From positions 1 through 64,000 of the forward strand of contig CACGBP010000004.1 in NCBI GenBank assembly GCA_902571375.1: DNA of 64,000 nucleotides, in the 5' to 3' direction. This document shows, one piece after another, positions 26,737-37,306 of this stretch (its first letter is position 1; every line of letters begins with the position of its first letter). The translations under genes and the position numbers were made by a program. Below the pieces are notes generated by a model. The model was not told where the DNA came from. It saw nothing but the letters and a program-made list of their open reading frames with translations, and searched no databases. The DNA is from an uncultured Pelagibacteraceae bacterium (lineage in GTDB: Bacteria; Pseudomonadota; Alphaproteobacteria; Pelagibacterales; Pelagibacteraceae).

Positions 26737-27398
26737 TAATAAAAAATTAAATAAAAAATAAAATAAAAAGGAAATGCAAAAAGCATTCCGTCTATTCGAT
26801 CTAAAATTCCTCCATGGCCTGGTATCAATTTTCCGGTATCTTTTATTTTTGATAATCTCTTGAAATAAGAAATAACAATATCACCTACTTGACTTACTGA
26901 TGAAATAATTAAAACCCAAAAAAATTCATCTTTTCCAAAATATTGATCTGTAAATATTTCAGAATGATTAAATAATATATATGTAAAGATAATTGATAAA
27001 AAAAAACCCCCAAAAACTCCAGCATAAGTTTTGTTTGGACTGATCTTTGTTAATTTTGGACCTTTAAACAATTTTCCAAATATATATCCTCCGATATCAG
27101 TTGAAACACATACCAGTACAATAAATAAAAAAATTTTTAAACCATCTTTTTCAGCTGATTGGAGTTGCATTTCATTTCTAACAAAATAAACACTATAAAA
27201 AGAAAAAAATAAAAATATATGTCCAATTATATTGTATGATTTTTTTTTACTCATTACTTGCCACTCATATAAAGTAATAAATAAACAAACAGATATAAAA
27301 AAAGTAAAAAAGAAAGAACCTTTAATAATAAAAAATAAAGCTATTGGAATTAGAATTATTGAACTAAATATTCTTTTTTGTAATTCTTTAAGAATCAT
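26736..27398 (-). CDS. cdsA: Phosphatidate cytidylyltransferase
   Basis: 220 aa polytopic membrane enzyme (about six to seven hydrophobic segments) that makes CDP-diacylglycerol from phosphatidate and CTP. The signature region has DIGGYIFGKLFKGPKLTKIS and PNKTYAGVFGG near the middle. The C-terminal KDTGKLIPGHGGILDRIDG carries the metal-binding Asp residues. Slightly short for the family but all core motifs are present. It overlaps uppS by 4 nt and dxr by one base. Confidence 0.95.
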   Translation of the reverse strand: MILKELQKRIFSSIILIPIALFFIIKGSFFFTFFISVCLFITLYEWQVMSKKKSYNIIGHIFLFFSFYSVYFVRNEMQLQSAEKDGLKIFLFIVLVCVSTDIGGYIFGKLFKGPKLTKISPNKTYAGVFGGFFLSIIFTYILFNHSEIFTDQYFGKDEFFWVLIISSVSQVGDIVISYFKRLSKIKDTGKLIPGHGGILDRIDGMLFAFPFYFIFYLIFY

Positions 27399-28069
27399 AT
27401 TTTTCCAAAATTACGTTTAATTTTTTTAAAATTTTTAATTATCTTATTATAGTCTTTTTCATTAAAATCTGGCCATAATTTCTTTTCAAAAAAAATCTCT
27501 GAATATGCTAGTTGCCATAATAGAAAATTACTTAATCTATTTGTGTTTCCTGTTCTTATTAATATATCTGGATCAGGTACATCTCTAGTTAATAAATATT
27601 TCGATAAATTTTTTTCATTAATCTTTTCTTTATTTTTTTTTAATTTTTTAAATGCATTTATTATTTCAAATTTTGATCCATAATTTAATGCTAAATTGAT
27701 TTGAAGTTTTTTATTTTTTGATGTCTTTTTCTCAGATCTTTTTAACAGGTTGTTTAATTTACTAGAAAAACTTTTGATCCCAATAATCTTTAATTTGATA
27801 TTCTGCTTGTGCAATTCCTCTATTCTTTCTATCAAAAAGGTTTGTAGTAAACTAAATAGGTAATTTATCTCCTTTTTTGGTCTTTTCCAATTTTCTGTAG
27901 AGAATGCATACAAAGTAAGAAAATCTATTTTATTTTTAATTGTTTCTTTAATAATCTTTTCAACAGTATTTAAACCAGCTTTATGTCCAGCATTTCTAGA
28001 ATTTTTATGTTTTAGACCCCATCTTCCATTACCATCCATGATAATGGCTACATGTTTTAAAGGGTTCAT
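27395..28069 (-). CDS. uppS: Undecaprenyl diphosphate synthase (cis-prenyltransferase)
   Basis: 224 aa. The N-terminal HVAIIMDGNGRWG holds the catalytic Asp and the diphosphate-binding residues. TLYAFSTENWKRP, LNYGSKFEI and DPDILIRTGNTNRLSNFLLW follow the family. It elongates farnesyl diphosphate with isopentenyl units to the C55 carrier used for peptidoglycan and polysaccharide. It overlaps frr and cdsA by 4 nt each, in the conserved frr-uppS-cdsA-dxr order. Confidence 0.95.
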   Translation of the reverse strand: MNPLKHVAIIMDGNGRWGLKHKNSRNAGHKAGLNTVEKIIKETIKNKIDFLTLYAFSTENWKRPKKEINYLFSLLQTFLIERIEELHKQNIKLKIIGIKSFSSKLNNLLKRSEKKTSKNKKLQINLALNYGSKFEIINAFKKLKKNKEKINEKNLSKYLLTRDVPDPDILIRTGNTNRLSNFLLWQLAYSEIFFEKKLWPDFNEKDYNKIIKNFKKIKRNFGKI

Positions 28070-28617
28070 ATGGTCATTATTTCTTTTTCTTTTGACGATA
28101 CTTTTTCATCTACAATTTGAATATGTTTATCTGTAATGTTTTGAACATTTTTTTCAAAAGTTTTTTCTTCGTCCTCACCAATTTCTTTTGATTTTAAAAG
28201 TTTTTTTAACTCATCATTTGCATCTCTTCGTATATTCCTAATTGAAACTTTGCACTTTTCTCCCATTGATTTTATCATTTTTTTTAGTTCAGTTCTTCTT
28301 TCCTCATTTAATTCTGGAATTGGTAATCTTATAAGTTGTCCATCAATTTGGGGATTTAAACCTAACTCAGATTTTTTTATTGCAGCATCAACCAATGGAA
28401 CATTATTTTGATCCCAAACTTGAATATTTATCATTCTAGGTTCAGGTGTGGTTATACTGCCAATTTGGTTAATTGGCATTTGTTGTCCATAAACATCAAC
28501 TTTTACAAGATCCAGCATTGCTGCATTAGCTCTCCCAGTTCTTAATGATGACAATTCCTTTGTAAAGGCTTCTATAGATTTATCCATTTTGAGGCTATGT
28601 GATTTTTCATCAAACAT
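28066..28617 (-). CDS. frr: Ribosome recycling factor
   Basis: 183 aa, standard length. Landmarks are KELSSLRTGRANAAMLD, VDVYGQQMPINQIGSI, PEPRMINIQVWD, IRLPIPELNEERR, and the SIRNIRRDANDELKKL stretch. With EF-G it splits post-termination ribosomes. Its ATG lies immediately after the tsf stop with no intervening base; the pyrH gene that usually separates tsf and frr is not here. Confidence 0.96.
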   Translation of the reverse strand: MFDEKSHSLKMDKSIEAFTKELSSLRTGRANAAMLDLVKVDVYGQQMPINQIGSITTPEPRMINIQVWDQNNVPLVDAAIKKSELGLNPQIDGQLIRLPIPELNEERRTELKKMIKSMGEKCKVSIRNIRRDANDELKKLLKSKEIGEDEEKTFEKNVQNITDKHIQIVDEKVSSKEKEIMTI

Positions 28618-29469
28618 TTATTCCCCTATTTTAATTCTGCTAAACTCCTTGATCTTTAAATCGTTTATAGCAAGTTCTTTTAAAACATCTTGAACTTTCT
28701 TTTTTGGTTCCATTACCCATGCTTGAGTTAAAAGAGCATTTTCCTCTTTGAATTTATTCATTTTACCTAAACTAATTTTTTTTGCAATTTCCTCAGGTTT
28801 GCCAGAATTTTTAAGTTCTTCAGTAACTAGTTCCTGCTCTTTATCAATTATTTCTTTATCAATTAAGTTTGACTCTAAAGCTAAAGGATTTGAAGCTGCT
28901 ATATGCATAGACAATTGTTTTCCAAATGTTTTAACTGTATCAGAATTATCTTTTGTCTCCAACGAAACAATTACTGCTAATTTTGCTAAATTATCTTTTA
29001 CTACAGTATGGAGATATTGGTAATTTATGGAAGATGAATTTGAAATTGTTTTTGTTTTACCAATCGTAATTTTTTCACCAATTTTAGCAATTAATGCAAC
29101 TAGGTTTTCTTCAACAGAAACATTGTTTTTCATTTTTGTTTTTTTTAATTTTTCAAGATCTGAATTGTTTTGATTGTTTAGTTCACTTAATTCTTTTACA
29201 AAATCAATAAAATCATTATTTTTAGCTACAAAATCTGTTTCACAATTTACTTCTATAACTGAAGTTTTTTTTTCATCTCCACTTATAGCAACTACACCTT
29301 CTTTAGCATCTCTTGACATTTTTTTTGACGCTTTTGAAATTCCTTTCACTCTAAGAATTTCTACAGCTTTATCTAAATCCCCATTAGATTCTTTGATTGC
29401 TAAATTACAATCTTTAAAACCTGCTCCAGTAGCTTCTCTAAGTTTTTTAACTTTTTCTATATCGCTCAT
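28618..29469 (-). CDS. tsf: Elongation factor Ts
   Basis: 283 aa. The N-terminal UBA-like domain has [15 protein letters not shown] and [13 protein letters not shown]. The core has [25 protein letters not shown] and the C-terminal [16 protein letters not shown]. It exchanges GDP for GTP on EF-Tu. One base separates it from rpsB, so both probably share the rpsB promoter and leader control. Confidence 0.96.
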   Translation of the reverse strand: MSDIEKVKKLREATGAGFKDCNLAIKESNGDLDKAVEILRVKGISKASKKMSRDAKEGVVAISGDEKKTSVIEVNCETDFVAKNNDFIDFVKELSELNNQNNSDLEKLKKTKMKNNVSVEENLVALIAKIGEKITIGKTKTISNSSSINYQYLHTVVKDNLAKLAVIVSLETKDNSDTVKTFGKQLSMHIAASNPLALESNLIDKEIIDKEQELVTEELKNSGKPEEIAKKISLGKMNKFKEENALLTQAWVMEPKKKVQDVLKELAINDLKIKEFSRIKIGE

Positions 29470-29470
29470 A

Positions 29471-30286
29471 TTAATTGGGTTTCATCTCTTTTTTTTGAGA
29501 AAATTTTTTTTCCAATTTATCTCTATCAATTTCAGCAACTGTTTTAGATTTATCTGATTTTTCTTTTTTTTCAGAAGTCTTTTTTAATTCAACTGCTGGA
29601 GCTGCTTTTTTTGCTGCATTAATCGTCTCTTTTATAAGATTGCAATAAAGATCTATTGATCTTCTAGCATCATCATTACCTGGAATTGGAAAATCAATGC
29701 CATCTGGATTTGAATTACTATCTAGAATTGCAATAATTGGAATACCTAACTTAGATGACTCTTGTATTGCTAATGACTCATAGTTTGTATCAATTATGAA
29801 AACTAAATCTGGTACTTTTTTCATTTCAACTATTCCGCCCAAAGATCTTTGCAGTTTATCTTTTTGCACACTCATTTTTAAAAGCTCTTTTTTGGTGAAG
29901 CCTCTATTTTCAGAAATTAAATCTATTTCTAGTTTTTTTAATTTTTTGATTGAATTAGAGATTGTTCCCCAATTAGTTAACATGCCTCCAAGCCATCTAT
30001 AATTTACAAAATATTGACCTGTGTCTTTTGCAGTTTCAGCTACGGTTTCGGATGCTTGTTTTTTTGTTGATACAAAAAGTATTTTTCCATTATTTGAAAT
30101 AGTTGAATAAACCTTTTCTAATGCTACTTTCATAAGTTCAACTGTTTGAGTCAGATCAATGATATGAATGGAATCTTTTTTGCCAAAAAGAAATTTTTTC
30201 ATTTTTGGATTCCATCTTAAAGTTTTATGACCCAGATGAACTCCAGCTTCTAGTAATTGTTGTATTGTTACGTTAGGTATCTTCAT
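29471..30286 (-). CDS. rpsB: Ribosomal protein S2
   Basis: 271 aa. The start [19 protein letters not shown] and the sequences [40 protein letters not shown] and [26 protein letters not shown] identify S2. The C-terminal 40 residues are a charged Lys/Glu-rich tail. It belongs to the small subunit. The 130-nt gap upstream holds a structured, relatively GC-rich leader and a candidate promoter, suggesting feedback control of rpsB-tsf by S2. Confidence 0.97.
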   Translation of the reverse strand: MKIPNVTIQQLLEAGVHLGHKTLRWNPKMKKFLFGKKDSIHIIDLTQTVELMKVALEKVYSTISNNGKILFVSTKKQASETVAETAKDTGQYFVNYRWLGGMLTNWGTISNSIKKLKKLEIDLISENRGFTKKELLKMSVQKDKLQRSLGGIVEMKKVPDLVFIIDTNYESLAIQESSKLGIPIIAILDSNSNPDGIDFPIPGNDDARRSIDLYCNLIKETINAAKKAAPAVELKKTSEKKEKSDKSKTVAEIDRDKLEKKFSQKKEMKPN

Positions 30287-30290
30287 TTTT

Positions 30291-30357
30291 TTTCCCGGTT
30301 AAGCCACCACAGTAATTTCCAATTAAGGACCGGAGGTTTAAAACCAACAACTGTGTG
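30291..30357 (-). ncRNA. rpsB mRNA leader, pseudoknot-like autoregulatory element
   Basis: The leader is unusually GC-rich for the window. On the mRNA, CACAG (30355-30351) pairs with CTGTG (30312-30308), extendable by two pairs across a bulged G. A loop CCGGT (30333-30329) is complementary to ACCGG (30299-30295), just outside the stem and overlapping the GGGA that could act as ribosome-binding site 8-11 nt before the ATG. This forms a pseudoknot that would mask the start. A cis-regulatory motif before rpsB has been reported for Pelagibacter from comparative genomics; I recognise this as probably the same element. The ligand, presumably S2 protein, is inferred. Confidence 0.65.
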
Positions 30358-30380
30358 CGTGTTAATTTAAAATTGTGAAT

Positions 30381-30409
30381 TATTTACAAATTTTTATGGA
30401 AATTAACAA
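30381..30409 (-). promoter_or_regulatory. Candidate sigma-70-type promoter of rpsB-tsf
   Basis: Read on the minus strand, TTGTTA (30409-30404) and TAAATA (30386-30381) are separated by exactly 17 nt. Transcription would start near 30374, giving a leader of roughly 88 nt that contains the whole pseudoknot element. It lies just past the dnaE stop at 30417. AT-rich background lowers certainty. Confidence 0.45.
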
Positions 30410-30416
30410 GTATAAA

Positions 30417-33400
30417 TTATCCTATAATTGCAGAAATTTCCTTATTTCTTAAGAGATTTATAGTTTTTCTATCAATATTTCTCTTATTATTAAGTTTGAA
30501 GCTATAATTGTTCTTGTCATCACTAATCTTAATAACAATAGTGGTATTCCCATTTTCATGCAAAATCTTAGATATTTCATCCAATTCTTTTGATGATTTA
30601 AGATTAAATGTAACTTCTTGAATTGGTCTATTTAACAAATCTTTTAAAGATACAATTTTTTGCACATTTGTTCTTTTAAATCTATTTTCTGTGTCAGATA
30701 TTGATTTTACCAAAGTCAATATAAAAGAATTACCCTCTTTAAGAATTTCACGACTTAATTCTAAAATGTCTGAAAATATGAATAATTCAAATACACTTGT
30801 TAAATCAGTCAATTTTAAAACAGCATAAGCATTTCCTTTTGCAGTTTTCCTTTCTTGAATTTTTAATAATGTTGCAGCTATATTGCTCTCTTTAAGATCG
30901 TCATTTGTATTAAATGTTTGATAATCATGAATATTATAATCATTAAAAATTTCTTTGAATTGATTAAGGGGGTGATCTGAAATAAAAAAACCGACTGCCT
31001 CAAATTCTTTAGAAAGTCTTTCTTCAAAATTCCAATCATTAATATTTGAAATTATTTCATCTTCTTCATTAATTTTATCACCAAATAAATCAATTTGGTT
31101 AGCTGATTTGTTTTCAAAATTATTTTTAGACTTAGTGATAAAACTAGGTATTGAATTAAATAAAGATTGTCGATTAGAATTTAAATTATCAAAAGCTCCA
31201 GCTTTAACTAAACCTTCTAATTGTAATTTATTAATATCTTTTGGATTTACACGATTTAAAAAATCAGTAAGAGATTTGAATTTTCCGTTAGCTGATCTTT
31301 CATTTACAATATTTGATATAGCCTCATAACCAACAGCTTTAATACCACCTAATGCATAATAAAATTTATCATTTTCAGTTCTAAAGTCTGCAAAACATTC
31401 ATTTATGTCTGGTCTTACAACGTTAATATTTAACCTTTTTAATTCCTCATAAAATTCACTTAATTTATTTTGATTAGATATATCCATTGTCATTGATGCT
31501 GCAATAAATTCTTTTGGATAATAAGTTTTTAAAAATGCAGTTTGATAAGAGATTATTGCGTAAGCGGCGGCATGACTTTTATTAAATCCATATTCAGCAA
31601 AAGGCTCAATTTTTAAAAAAATTCCTGCTGCTTTTTCTTTACTAATTCCATTTTTCACTGCTCCAGCTATAAAACTTTGTTTTTGCTTCTCGAGTTCTGC
31701 TCTTTTTTTTTTACCCATCGCACGCCTTAAAATATCTGCTTGACCCGCTGTAAAACCTGATAACTTTTGCGCAATTTGCATTACTTGTTCCTGATAAATA
31801 ATAACTCCATATGTTGGTTTTAAAATGTCCTCTAATAAAGGATGTAGATAGTCAGGCTCTTGTCTACCATGTTTACAATCATTATATGTTGGGATATTAC
31901 TCATGGGACCTGGTCTATACAAAGCTACCAGAGCAATAATATCTTCAATATGATTAGGTTTCATTTGAGTTAAAGCCTCTCTCATTCCAGAACTTTCAAT
32001 TTGAAACAAACCAACAGTTTTACCAGAAGACAATAAATCAAAAACCTTTTGATCCTGGAAATCAATATTTTCTATATTAAATTCTTTGTTTTTTTCTTTT
32101 ATAAGTTTTTGAGTATTATTTATAACTGTTAATGTTTTTAATCCGAGAAAGTCAAATTTAATAAGCCCGGCATTTTCAGCTGAATACATATCAAATTGTG
32201 TTGATGGTAATAATAAATCTGCAGAGGCATCTTTATATAGTGGAACTACTTCTGTTAGTTTTTTGTCAGCTATGACAACGCCCGCAGCATGAGTGGCAAC
32301 ATTTCGATTAAGACCTTCTAATTTTAAAGAGAGATCTGTAAGTTTTTTTACTCGTGGATCTTCATTAATTAATTTTTGAAGCCTTGGTTCTCCTGCAATA
32401 CATTCTGTTAAACTTTGAGGTCGTGAAGGATCAAAAGGTATCATTTTAGATATGCTATCTACAAATCCATAGGCTAATCCTAAAACTCTACCCACATCTC
32501 TTATAACCATTCTAGCTTTAAGTTTTCCAAAAGTTATAATGTGTGCAACACTATCTTTATATTTTTTTGTTAAATATTCAAAAACCAAATCTCTTTTCTC
32601 TTCACAAAAATCGATATCAAAATCAGGCATTGAAATCCGATCTGGATTTAAAAACCTTTCAAATATTAAATTGAATTTGATGGGATCTACATCAGTAATA
32701 GAAAGACACCAAGCTACCAAAGATCCGGCCCCAGAGCCTCTGCCAGGTCCTACTGGAATGTCATTCTTTTTTGCCCATTTAATGTAATCAGAGACAATCA
32801 AAAAATAACTGGAATATTTCATTTCGATAATAATATTAAGCTCATGTTCTAATCTATCCTTATAGTCCAAGTATGTTTGATTGTTTGGTATTTTATTTTC
32901 ACTTATACCAAAGTTAGAAATGAATTTTGCTTTCAAACCTTCTGCAGAATTTTTTTTTAAAATTTCATCTGCATTTCCTTCTTTATCTGAGCTTATATTA
33001 GGTAATATAGGTTTTGATGAAAAAGGTCTAAAATTACAACGAAATACGAAATTATAATTGTTTTCTAAGGCCTCAGGTAAATCAGAAAATAATTCTAACA
33101 TTTCTAAATTATCTTTAAAATAATGTTGATTTGAAAATTGTATTCTATTTTTATCGTTTATATATGTTTTGTTTTTAATACAAATTAATGCATCATGTGC
33201 CTCATGCATATCTTTATTTAAATAATAAACTTCATTAGTAGCAATTATTGGTATTTCTAATTTTAATGACTGAGATAAATTAAATTTTTCAAAAGAAGCT
33301 TCATTTTGATCCCCATGTCTTTGAATTTCTATGTAAAATCTATCTTTATATTTTGATTTTAATTTTGTGTATAAATTTGTTATTTCTGTAAATTTCCCTT

Positions 33401-33833
33401 TATTAAATAATTCACCAAATATTCCATGTATAGTACCTGAAAACAAAGCTACACCATCAGTTTTATCAAATAATTCCTCAACATTTAAATGAGGTTCTGA
33501 AGATTGATTGTTGTTTAAATATGATAATGAGGATAATTCAATAATTCTTTTATAACCATTTTCATTCAATGCAAATAAAGGCAAAAGTCCTATAGTATCA
33601 TCAATTTTAAAATTAATTTGAGTTCCAATAATTGGTTGTGTGCCTATTTTTGAAATTTTTTCAGCAAACTCTAAAGCTCCACATAAATTGGCTGTATCAC
33701 AAAGAGCCAAAGATCTAATTTTGTTGTCTTTAGAAAATTCTTTTAAATCATCAATTTTAATTGCACCTTCGCAAATTGAATATTGTGAATGAATTTTTAG
33801 ATGATTAAAATTTTGTACTTTAGACTCAGCCAT
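30417..33833 (-). CDS. dnaE: DNA polymerase III alpha subunit
   Basis: 1138 aa replicative polymerase, normal for DnaE1. The PHP domain starts FNHLKIHSQYSICEGA. The C-family polymerase core has GPGRGSGAGSLVAWCLSITD and MPDFDIDFCEEKR with catalytic Asp residues, and GLFQIESSGMREAL, IALYRPGPM-like ALVALYRPGPMSNIP and YQEQVMQIA follow. A helix-hairpin-helix region and an OB domain (about 970-1060) come near the C-terminus. No proofreading exonuclease domain is fused. Its start overlaps the lolD stop by 8 nt, a conserved alphaproteobacterial neighbour pair. Confidence 0.97.
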   Translation of the reverse strand: MAESKVQNFNHLKIHSQYSICEGAIKIDDLKEFSKDNKIRSLALCDTANLCGALEFAEKISKIGTQPIIGTQINFKIDDTIGLLPLFALNENGYKRIIELSSLSYLNNNQSSEPHLNVEELFDKTDGVALFSGTIHGIFGELFNKGKFTEITNLYTKLKSKYKDRFYIEIQRHGDQNEASFEKFNLSQSLKLEIPIIATNEVYYLNKDMHEAHDALICIKNKTYINDKNRIQFSNQHYFKDNLEMLELFSDLPEALENNYNFVFRCNFRPFSSKPILPNISSDKEGNADEILKKNSAEGLKAKFISNFGISENKIPNNQTYLDYKDRLEHELNIIIEMKYSSYFLIVSDYIKWAKKNDIPVGPGRGSGAGSLVAWCLSITDVDPIKFNLIFERFLNPDRISMPDFDIDFCEEKRDLVFEYLTKKYKDSVAHIITFGKLKARMVIRDVGRVLGLAYGFVDSISKMIPFDPSRPQSLTECIAGEPRLQKLINEDPRVKKLTDLSLKLEGLNRNVATHAAGVVIADKKLTEVVPLYKDASADLLLPSTQFDMYSAENAGLIKFDFLGLKTLTVINNTQKLIKEKNKEFNIENIDFQDQKVFDLLSSGKTVGLFQIESSGMREALTQMKPNHIEDIIALVALYRPGPMSNIPTYNDCKHGRQEPDYLHPLLEDILKPTYGVIIYQEQVMQIAQKLSGFTAGQADILRRAMGKKKRAELEKQKQSFIAGAVKNGISKEKAAGIFLKIEPFAEYGFNKSHAAAYAIISYQTAFLKTYYPKEFIAASMTMDISNQNKLSEFYEELKRLNINVVRPDINECFADFRTENDKFYYALGGIKAVGYEAISNIVNERSANGKFKSLTDFLNRVNPKDINKLQLEGLVKAGAFDNLNSNRQSLFNSIPSFITKSKNNFENKSANQIDLFGDKINEEDEIISNINDWNFEERLSKEFEAVGFFISDHPLNQFKEIFNDYNIHDYQTFNTNDDLKESNIAATLLKIQERKTAKGNAYAVLKLTDLTSVFELFIFSDILELSREILKEGNSFILTLVKSISDTENRFKRTNVQKIVSLKDLLNRPIQEVTFNLKSSKELDEISKILHENGNTTIVIKISDDKNNYSFKLNNKRNIDRKTINLLRNKEISAIIG

Positions 33834-34503
33834 TAATGGTTTTTATATTACCATTAACTATTTCCAACAAGCAATCTGACTTATCTGCAAAAAATCTATT
33901 ATGGGTTGCAAATATTATTAATCTACTAGGGTTTATTTGTTTTTTTAAAATTTCAAAAACACTCTTTGCAGTTTCTAGATCTAAACTCCCAGTAGGTTCA
34001 TCAGCTAAAATAATTTGTGGATCATTAATTAATGCTCTAGCAATAGAAACTCTTTGTTTTTCACCTCCTGATAATTGTGATGGATAATGATTTAATCTAC
34101 TGGTTAATCCCACTTTTCGTAATAAAATTTTAGATTTGAACATAGAAGTTTCTTTGCTATTTCCAGCAGCGAGACTAGCTAAATATATATTTTCTATTGC
34201 TGTAAAATCTGAAAGTAGATTATTCTGTTGATAAATTATTCCTATTTTTTTTGCTCTTAAAAGATCATTTTTTTTTGAATCTTTAAAATCTACATAATTA
34301 TTTTCAATTGTAATTGAACCTGAAGTAGGACGATCAATTAATGATAATAAATTTAAAAGAGTTGATTTACCTGAGCCTGATGGTCCCATTATAGAATAAA
34401 TTTTACCTTTTTTAAATTTATAATTAATCTTTTTTAAAACATTCACCTTTTTTTCATTAACAAAAATTTTATTTAAATTTGAAAGTTGAATTAGATTATT
34501 CAT
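33826..34503 (-). CDS. lolD: Lipoprotein-releasing ABC transporter ATPase LolD
   Basis: 225 aa ABC ATPase of the MacB/LolD type. Walker A GPSGSGKST near residue 40, Q-loop in YQQNNLLSDF, signature LSGGEKQRVSIARAL, Walker B IILADEPTGSLD and the H-switch in FATHNRF are all present. With the LolC/E permease encoded just upstream (8-nt overlap) it extracts outer-membrane lipoproteins from the inner membrane. Partner LolA is not in the window. Confidence 0.93.
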   Translation of the reverse strand: MNNLIQLSNLNKIFVNEKKVNVLKKINYKFKKGKIYSIMGPSGSGKSTLLNLLSLIDRPTSGSITIENNYVDFKDSKKNDLLRAKKIGIIYQQNNLLSDFTAIENIYLASLAAGNSKETSMFKSKILLRKVGLTSRLNHYPSQLSGGEKQRVSIARALINDPQIILADEPTGSLDLETAKSVFEILKKQINPSRLIIFATHNRFFADKSDCLLEIVNGNIKTING

Positions 34504-35728
34504 ATTTAAGTGCTTGAACGGGATCTAATTTTGCTGCTTTTAAAGCAGGAAATATAGACACAATTATAGTTATTAAAATTGAACATAAAGAAATTATAAA
34601 GATTGAAGATAGATTAATTTCTGATGGCATAGTGCTCAAAAAATAAATTTCTTCTGGAAACAAACTGATATCAAATACATTACTTAAAAATTGTCTTAAA
34701 TTTTCAACATACATTGAAAAAATTACCCCTAATAAAATTCCAAAAATTGTAGCTGAAGTTCCAATAATTACACCAACTAAGAAAAATATTTTGACGATAG
34801 ATTTATTTAAAACACCTATTGATTTCAAAATTGCTATGTCTCGTGTTTTATTCTTAACTAAAATCGTTAAACCAGAGATAATATTAAATGCTGCAACAAT
34901 TATGATTAAGGACAATATTATAAACATAACATTTCTTTCTACTTTTAGAGCTGAGAATAAAGAACTATTTGTATCAGCCCAGCTGAATACAAATTCATTT
35001 GGAAATATTTGTTGAACAATAAATTTTTGATTTTCAATTTTTTGAGGGTTTTTTAAGTAAATTTCTAGATTTCTTTCATTCTTACTTAAATTAAAAAATT
35101 CATCTAATGTATCTAAATTTATGAAAGCTATATTATTATCAAAATCAGCTAACCCACTTTCAAAGAGAGAAAAAACTGTAAATGTTTTCTTTTTTGGAAG
35201 ATTGCCAATAATTGTTTCAACGCCTGTTGATGACATTATTGTTACATCATCACCTATTTTAAGCCCAAGTGTGAAACTTAATTCTTTTCCTATTGAAATA
35301 TAATTTTTCACTAAATTATTTCTTTGACCTATAAAAGTTTCATCTCTAATAATTTTTAACTTTGAAAAATCATTTTTAGAATATCCTCTTAAAACTATAC
35401 CTTTAGAAATATCCTTTTGTATTATTACCGCTTCTCCTGAATTGCTTAAAATTAGATCATTTGAAATTAAATTAAGATTAGTCTTATTCAAATCATCAAT
35501 TACAATTTCTTTTTCATAAGGTTGTACTGTGATATGTGCATTGAAACCAACAATTTTATTTATCAGCTCAGATCTGAAACCATTCATTACTGACATGACA
35601 ATTATCAAGACTGCAACACCTAAACTTATACCAATGAATGAAAAAATTGAAATTATGTTCAAAAAACCATCTTTTTTTCTGGCTTTAAGAAATCTGAATG
35701 TAATTTCTTTTTCTAATGTAGAAATCAA
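34496..35728 (-). CDS. lolC: Lipoprotein-releasing ABC transporter permease LolC/E
   Basis: 410 aa. There is one transmembrane helix near 20-45 ([16 protein letters not shown]), a large periplasmic domain (about 50-265), then three helices (about 268-292, 310-340, 372-395) in the FtsX/MacB permease layout. The ending [16 protein letters not shown] is the conserved coupling region. Alphaproteobacteria commonly have one LolC/E-type permease that probably forms a homodimer, so the choice of C or E is arbitrary. It overlaps proS and lolD at its two ends. Confidence 0.92.
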   Translation of the reverse strand: MISTLEKEITFRFLKARKKDGFLNIISIFSFIGISLGVAVLIIVMSVMNGFRSELINKIVGFNAHITVQPYEKEIVIDDLNKTNLNLISNDLILSNSGEAVIIQKDISKGIVLRGYSKNDFSKLKIIRDETFIGQRNNLVKNYISIGKELSFTLGLKIGDDVTIMSSTGVETIIGNLPKKKTFTVFSLFESGLADFDNNIAFINLDTLDEFFNLSKNERNLEIYLKNPQKIENQKFIVQQIFPNEFVFSWADTNSSLFSALKVERNVMFIILSLIIIVAAFNIISGLTILVKNKTRDIAILKSIGVLNKSIVKIFFLVGVIIGTSATIFGILLGVIFSMYVENLRQFLSNVFDISLFPEEIYFLSTMPSEINLSSIFIISLCSILITIIVSIFPALKAAKLDPVQALKYE

Positions 35729-37059
35729 TTTTTTATTTTCTGTTCAGTAATTAAATTAATTATTTCTTTCAATTTAAGTTTTTGAGAATCTTTCCCAACT
35801 TCTTTAAATTCTAATAAATCACCATCTGTTTGCTTACCAATTATAATTTGATATGGAGCACCAATTAAATTCATTTTTTTTATTTTAGAAGAAAAATTTT
35901 CATCAGTATCATCAATTATTGCATCTATGCTGTTATTACTAAGTTCTAAATTAATGTTATTAGCTTTTTCAAGTGCAGAATTATCATTTTTATTAATCAT
36001 CGGAATTATTGCAACATCATATGGTGCAACTGAAATTGGCCATTTCATGACCTCATTTTTTTCATCATATTTTGCCTCAATTATTGCTCCAACAAGTCTT
36101 GAAACTCCTATTCCATATGAGCCCATTTTTACAAAATCTTTTTTTCCACCTGGTAAATCTACTGATGCTCCCATTGGTTTAGAGTATTTATCACCAAAAT
36201 AAAAAATATGTCCCACTTCAATACCTTTTGTTATCAATCTATTTTGCTCTGTCACTTTGTTTTCAAATTCTTCTTTGTTAAATTTTTCATCAGTTACAGA
36301 ATAATATTTTTCAAATTTCTTTCTCATATCTTCTAAAGATTTTTTATCTAATTTTGCACCTTCCGTGGTTAAATCAAAGATTCTTTTATCAGTAAAGATT
36401 TTACTCTCACCTGTTTCAGCTAATATTATAAATTCATGAGAAAGGTTTCCACCAATTGGACCTGTATCAGCTGCCATTGGTATAGCTGTTAAATCTAATC
36501 TATTAAAAGTTTTAAGATAAGATAAGAAAAATTTATTATAAGAAAACTGAGCTTCTTCATCCGATACATCAAATGAATATGCATCTTTCATATAAAATTC
36601 TCTGCATCTCATGATTCCAAATCTTGGTCTTATCTCATCTCTGAATTTCCATTGAATATGATATAAAAGTTGCGGTAAAGATTTATAAGATTTAATAGAA
36701 GATCTGAATATATCCGTGACTAATTCTTCATTAGTTGGTCCATAAAGCATTTCACGATTTTGACGATCTTTAATTCTTAACATTTCCTCACCATAATCTT
36801 CGTATCTTCCACTTTCTTTCCAAATCTCACTAGATTGAATTGTTGGCATTAATATTTCTTGTACTCCAATTCTATTCTGCTCTTCTCTAACTATCTTTTC
36901 AATTTTTTTCATTACTTTAAAGCCGAGCGGTAGCCATGAATAAATACCTGCTGAAGATTGTTTAATCATTCCAACCCTTAACATCAATTGATGAGATTTA
37001 ATTTTGGCCTCAGATGGGTTGTTTTTTAAAATAGGGATAAAAGATTTTGAAATATACAT
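35725..37059 (-). CDS. proS: Prolyl-tRNA synthetase (short alphaproteobacterial type)
   Basis: 444 aa class II synthetase without the large editing insertion found in the approximately 570-aa bacterial form, as is usual in alphaproteobacteria. Motifs are [11 protein letters not shown], motif 2 region [21 protein letters not shown] (split as [10 protein letters not shown] and [10 protein letters not shown]), the [11 protein letters not shown] stretch, and motif 3 with [16 protein letters not shown]. The C-terminal anticodon-binding domain runs from about 345. It overlaps lolC by 4 nt. Confidence 0.95.
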   Translation of the reverse strand: MYISKSFIPILKNNPSEAKIKSHQLMLRVGMIKQSSAGIYSWLPLGFKVMKKIEKIVREEQNRIGVQEILMPTIQSSEIWKESGRYEDYGEEMLRIKDRQNREMLYGPTNEELVTDIFRSSIKSYKSLPQLLYHIQWKFRDEIRPRFGIMRCREFYMKDAYSFDVSDEEAQFSYNKFFLSYLKTFNRLDLTAIPMAADTGPIGGNLSHEFIILAETGESKIFTDKRIFDLTTEGAKLDKKSLEDMRKKFEKYYSVTDEKFNKEEFENKVTEQNRLITKGIEVGHIFYFGDKYSKPMGASVDLPGGKKDFVKMGSYGIGVSRLVGAIIEAKYDEKNEVMKWPISVAPYDVAIIPMINKNDNSALEKANNINLELSNNSIDAIIDDTDENFSSKIKKMNLIGAPYQIIIGKQTDGDLLEFKEVGKDSQKLKLKEIINLITEQKIKN

Positions 37060-37060
37060 G

Positions 37061-37306
37061 TTAGCTGATTATATTTCTTAAGTTCAAATATTCAAACTTC
37101 ATTAATAAATAAATTATAATGAATAAAATAGTCGTAATTCCTGTGCAATAAATGAATTTTTTTGGCATTTTAGGATTTTCTGGAGATCCAGGATCTTCAC
37201 CTTCTATCTTTTTGATTTTAATTCTGTCTACGTCGATAGGTAAAATTGCAAAAAAAACAATCCACCAAATAATTATGTAAATTATTGCTAAACCTGTAAC
37301 ACTCAT
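37061..37306 (-). CDS. DUF1467-family small membrane protein
   Basis: 81 aa with two transmembrane helices (about 5-25 and 54-70). Between them, a [14 protein letters not shown] segment followed by an acidic-Pro linker containing EDPGSPENP is typical of the DUF1467 family, found almost only in alphaproteobacteria next to proS and RNase J. Function is unknown. It shares one base with the rnj stop and lies one base before proS. The methylmalonyl-CoA epimerase gene often found at this spot is absent. Confidence 0.85.
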   Translation of the reverse strand: MSVTGLAIIYIIIWWIVFFAILPIDVDRIKIKKIEGEDPGSPENPKMPKKFIYCTGITTILFIIIYLLMKFEYLNLRNIIS

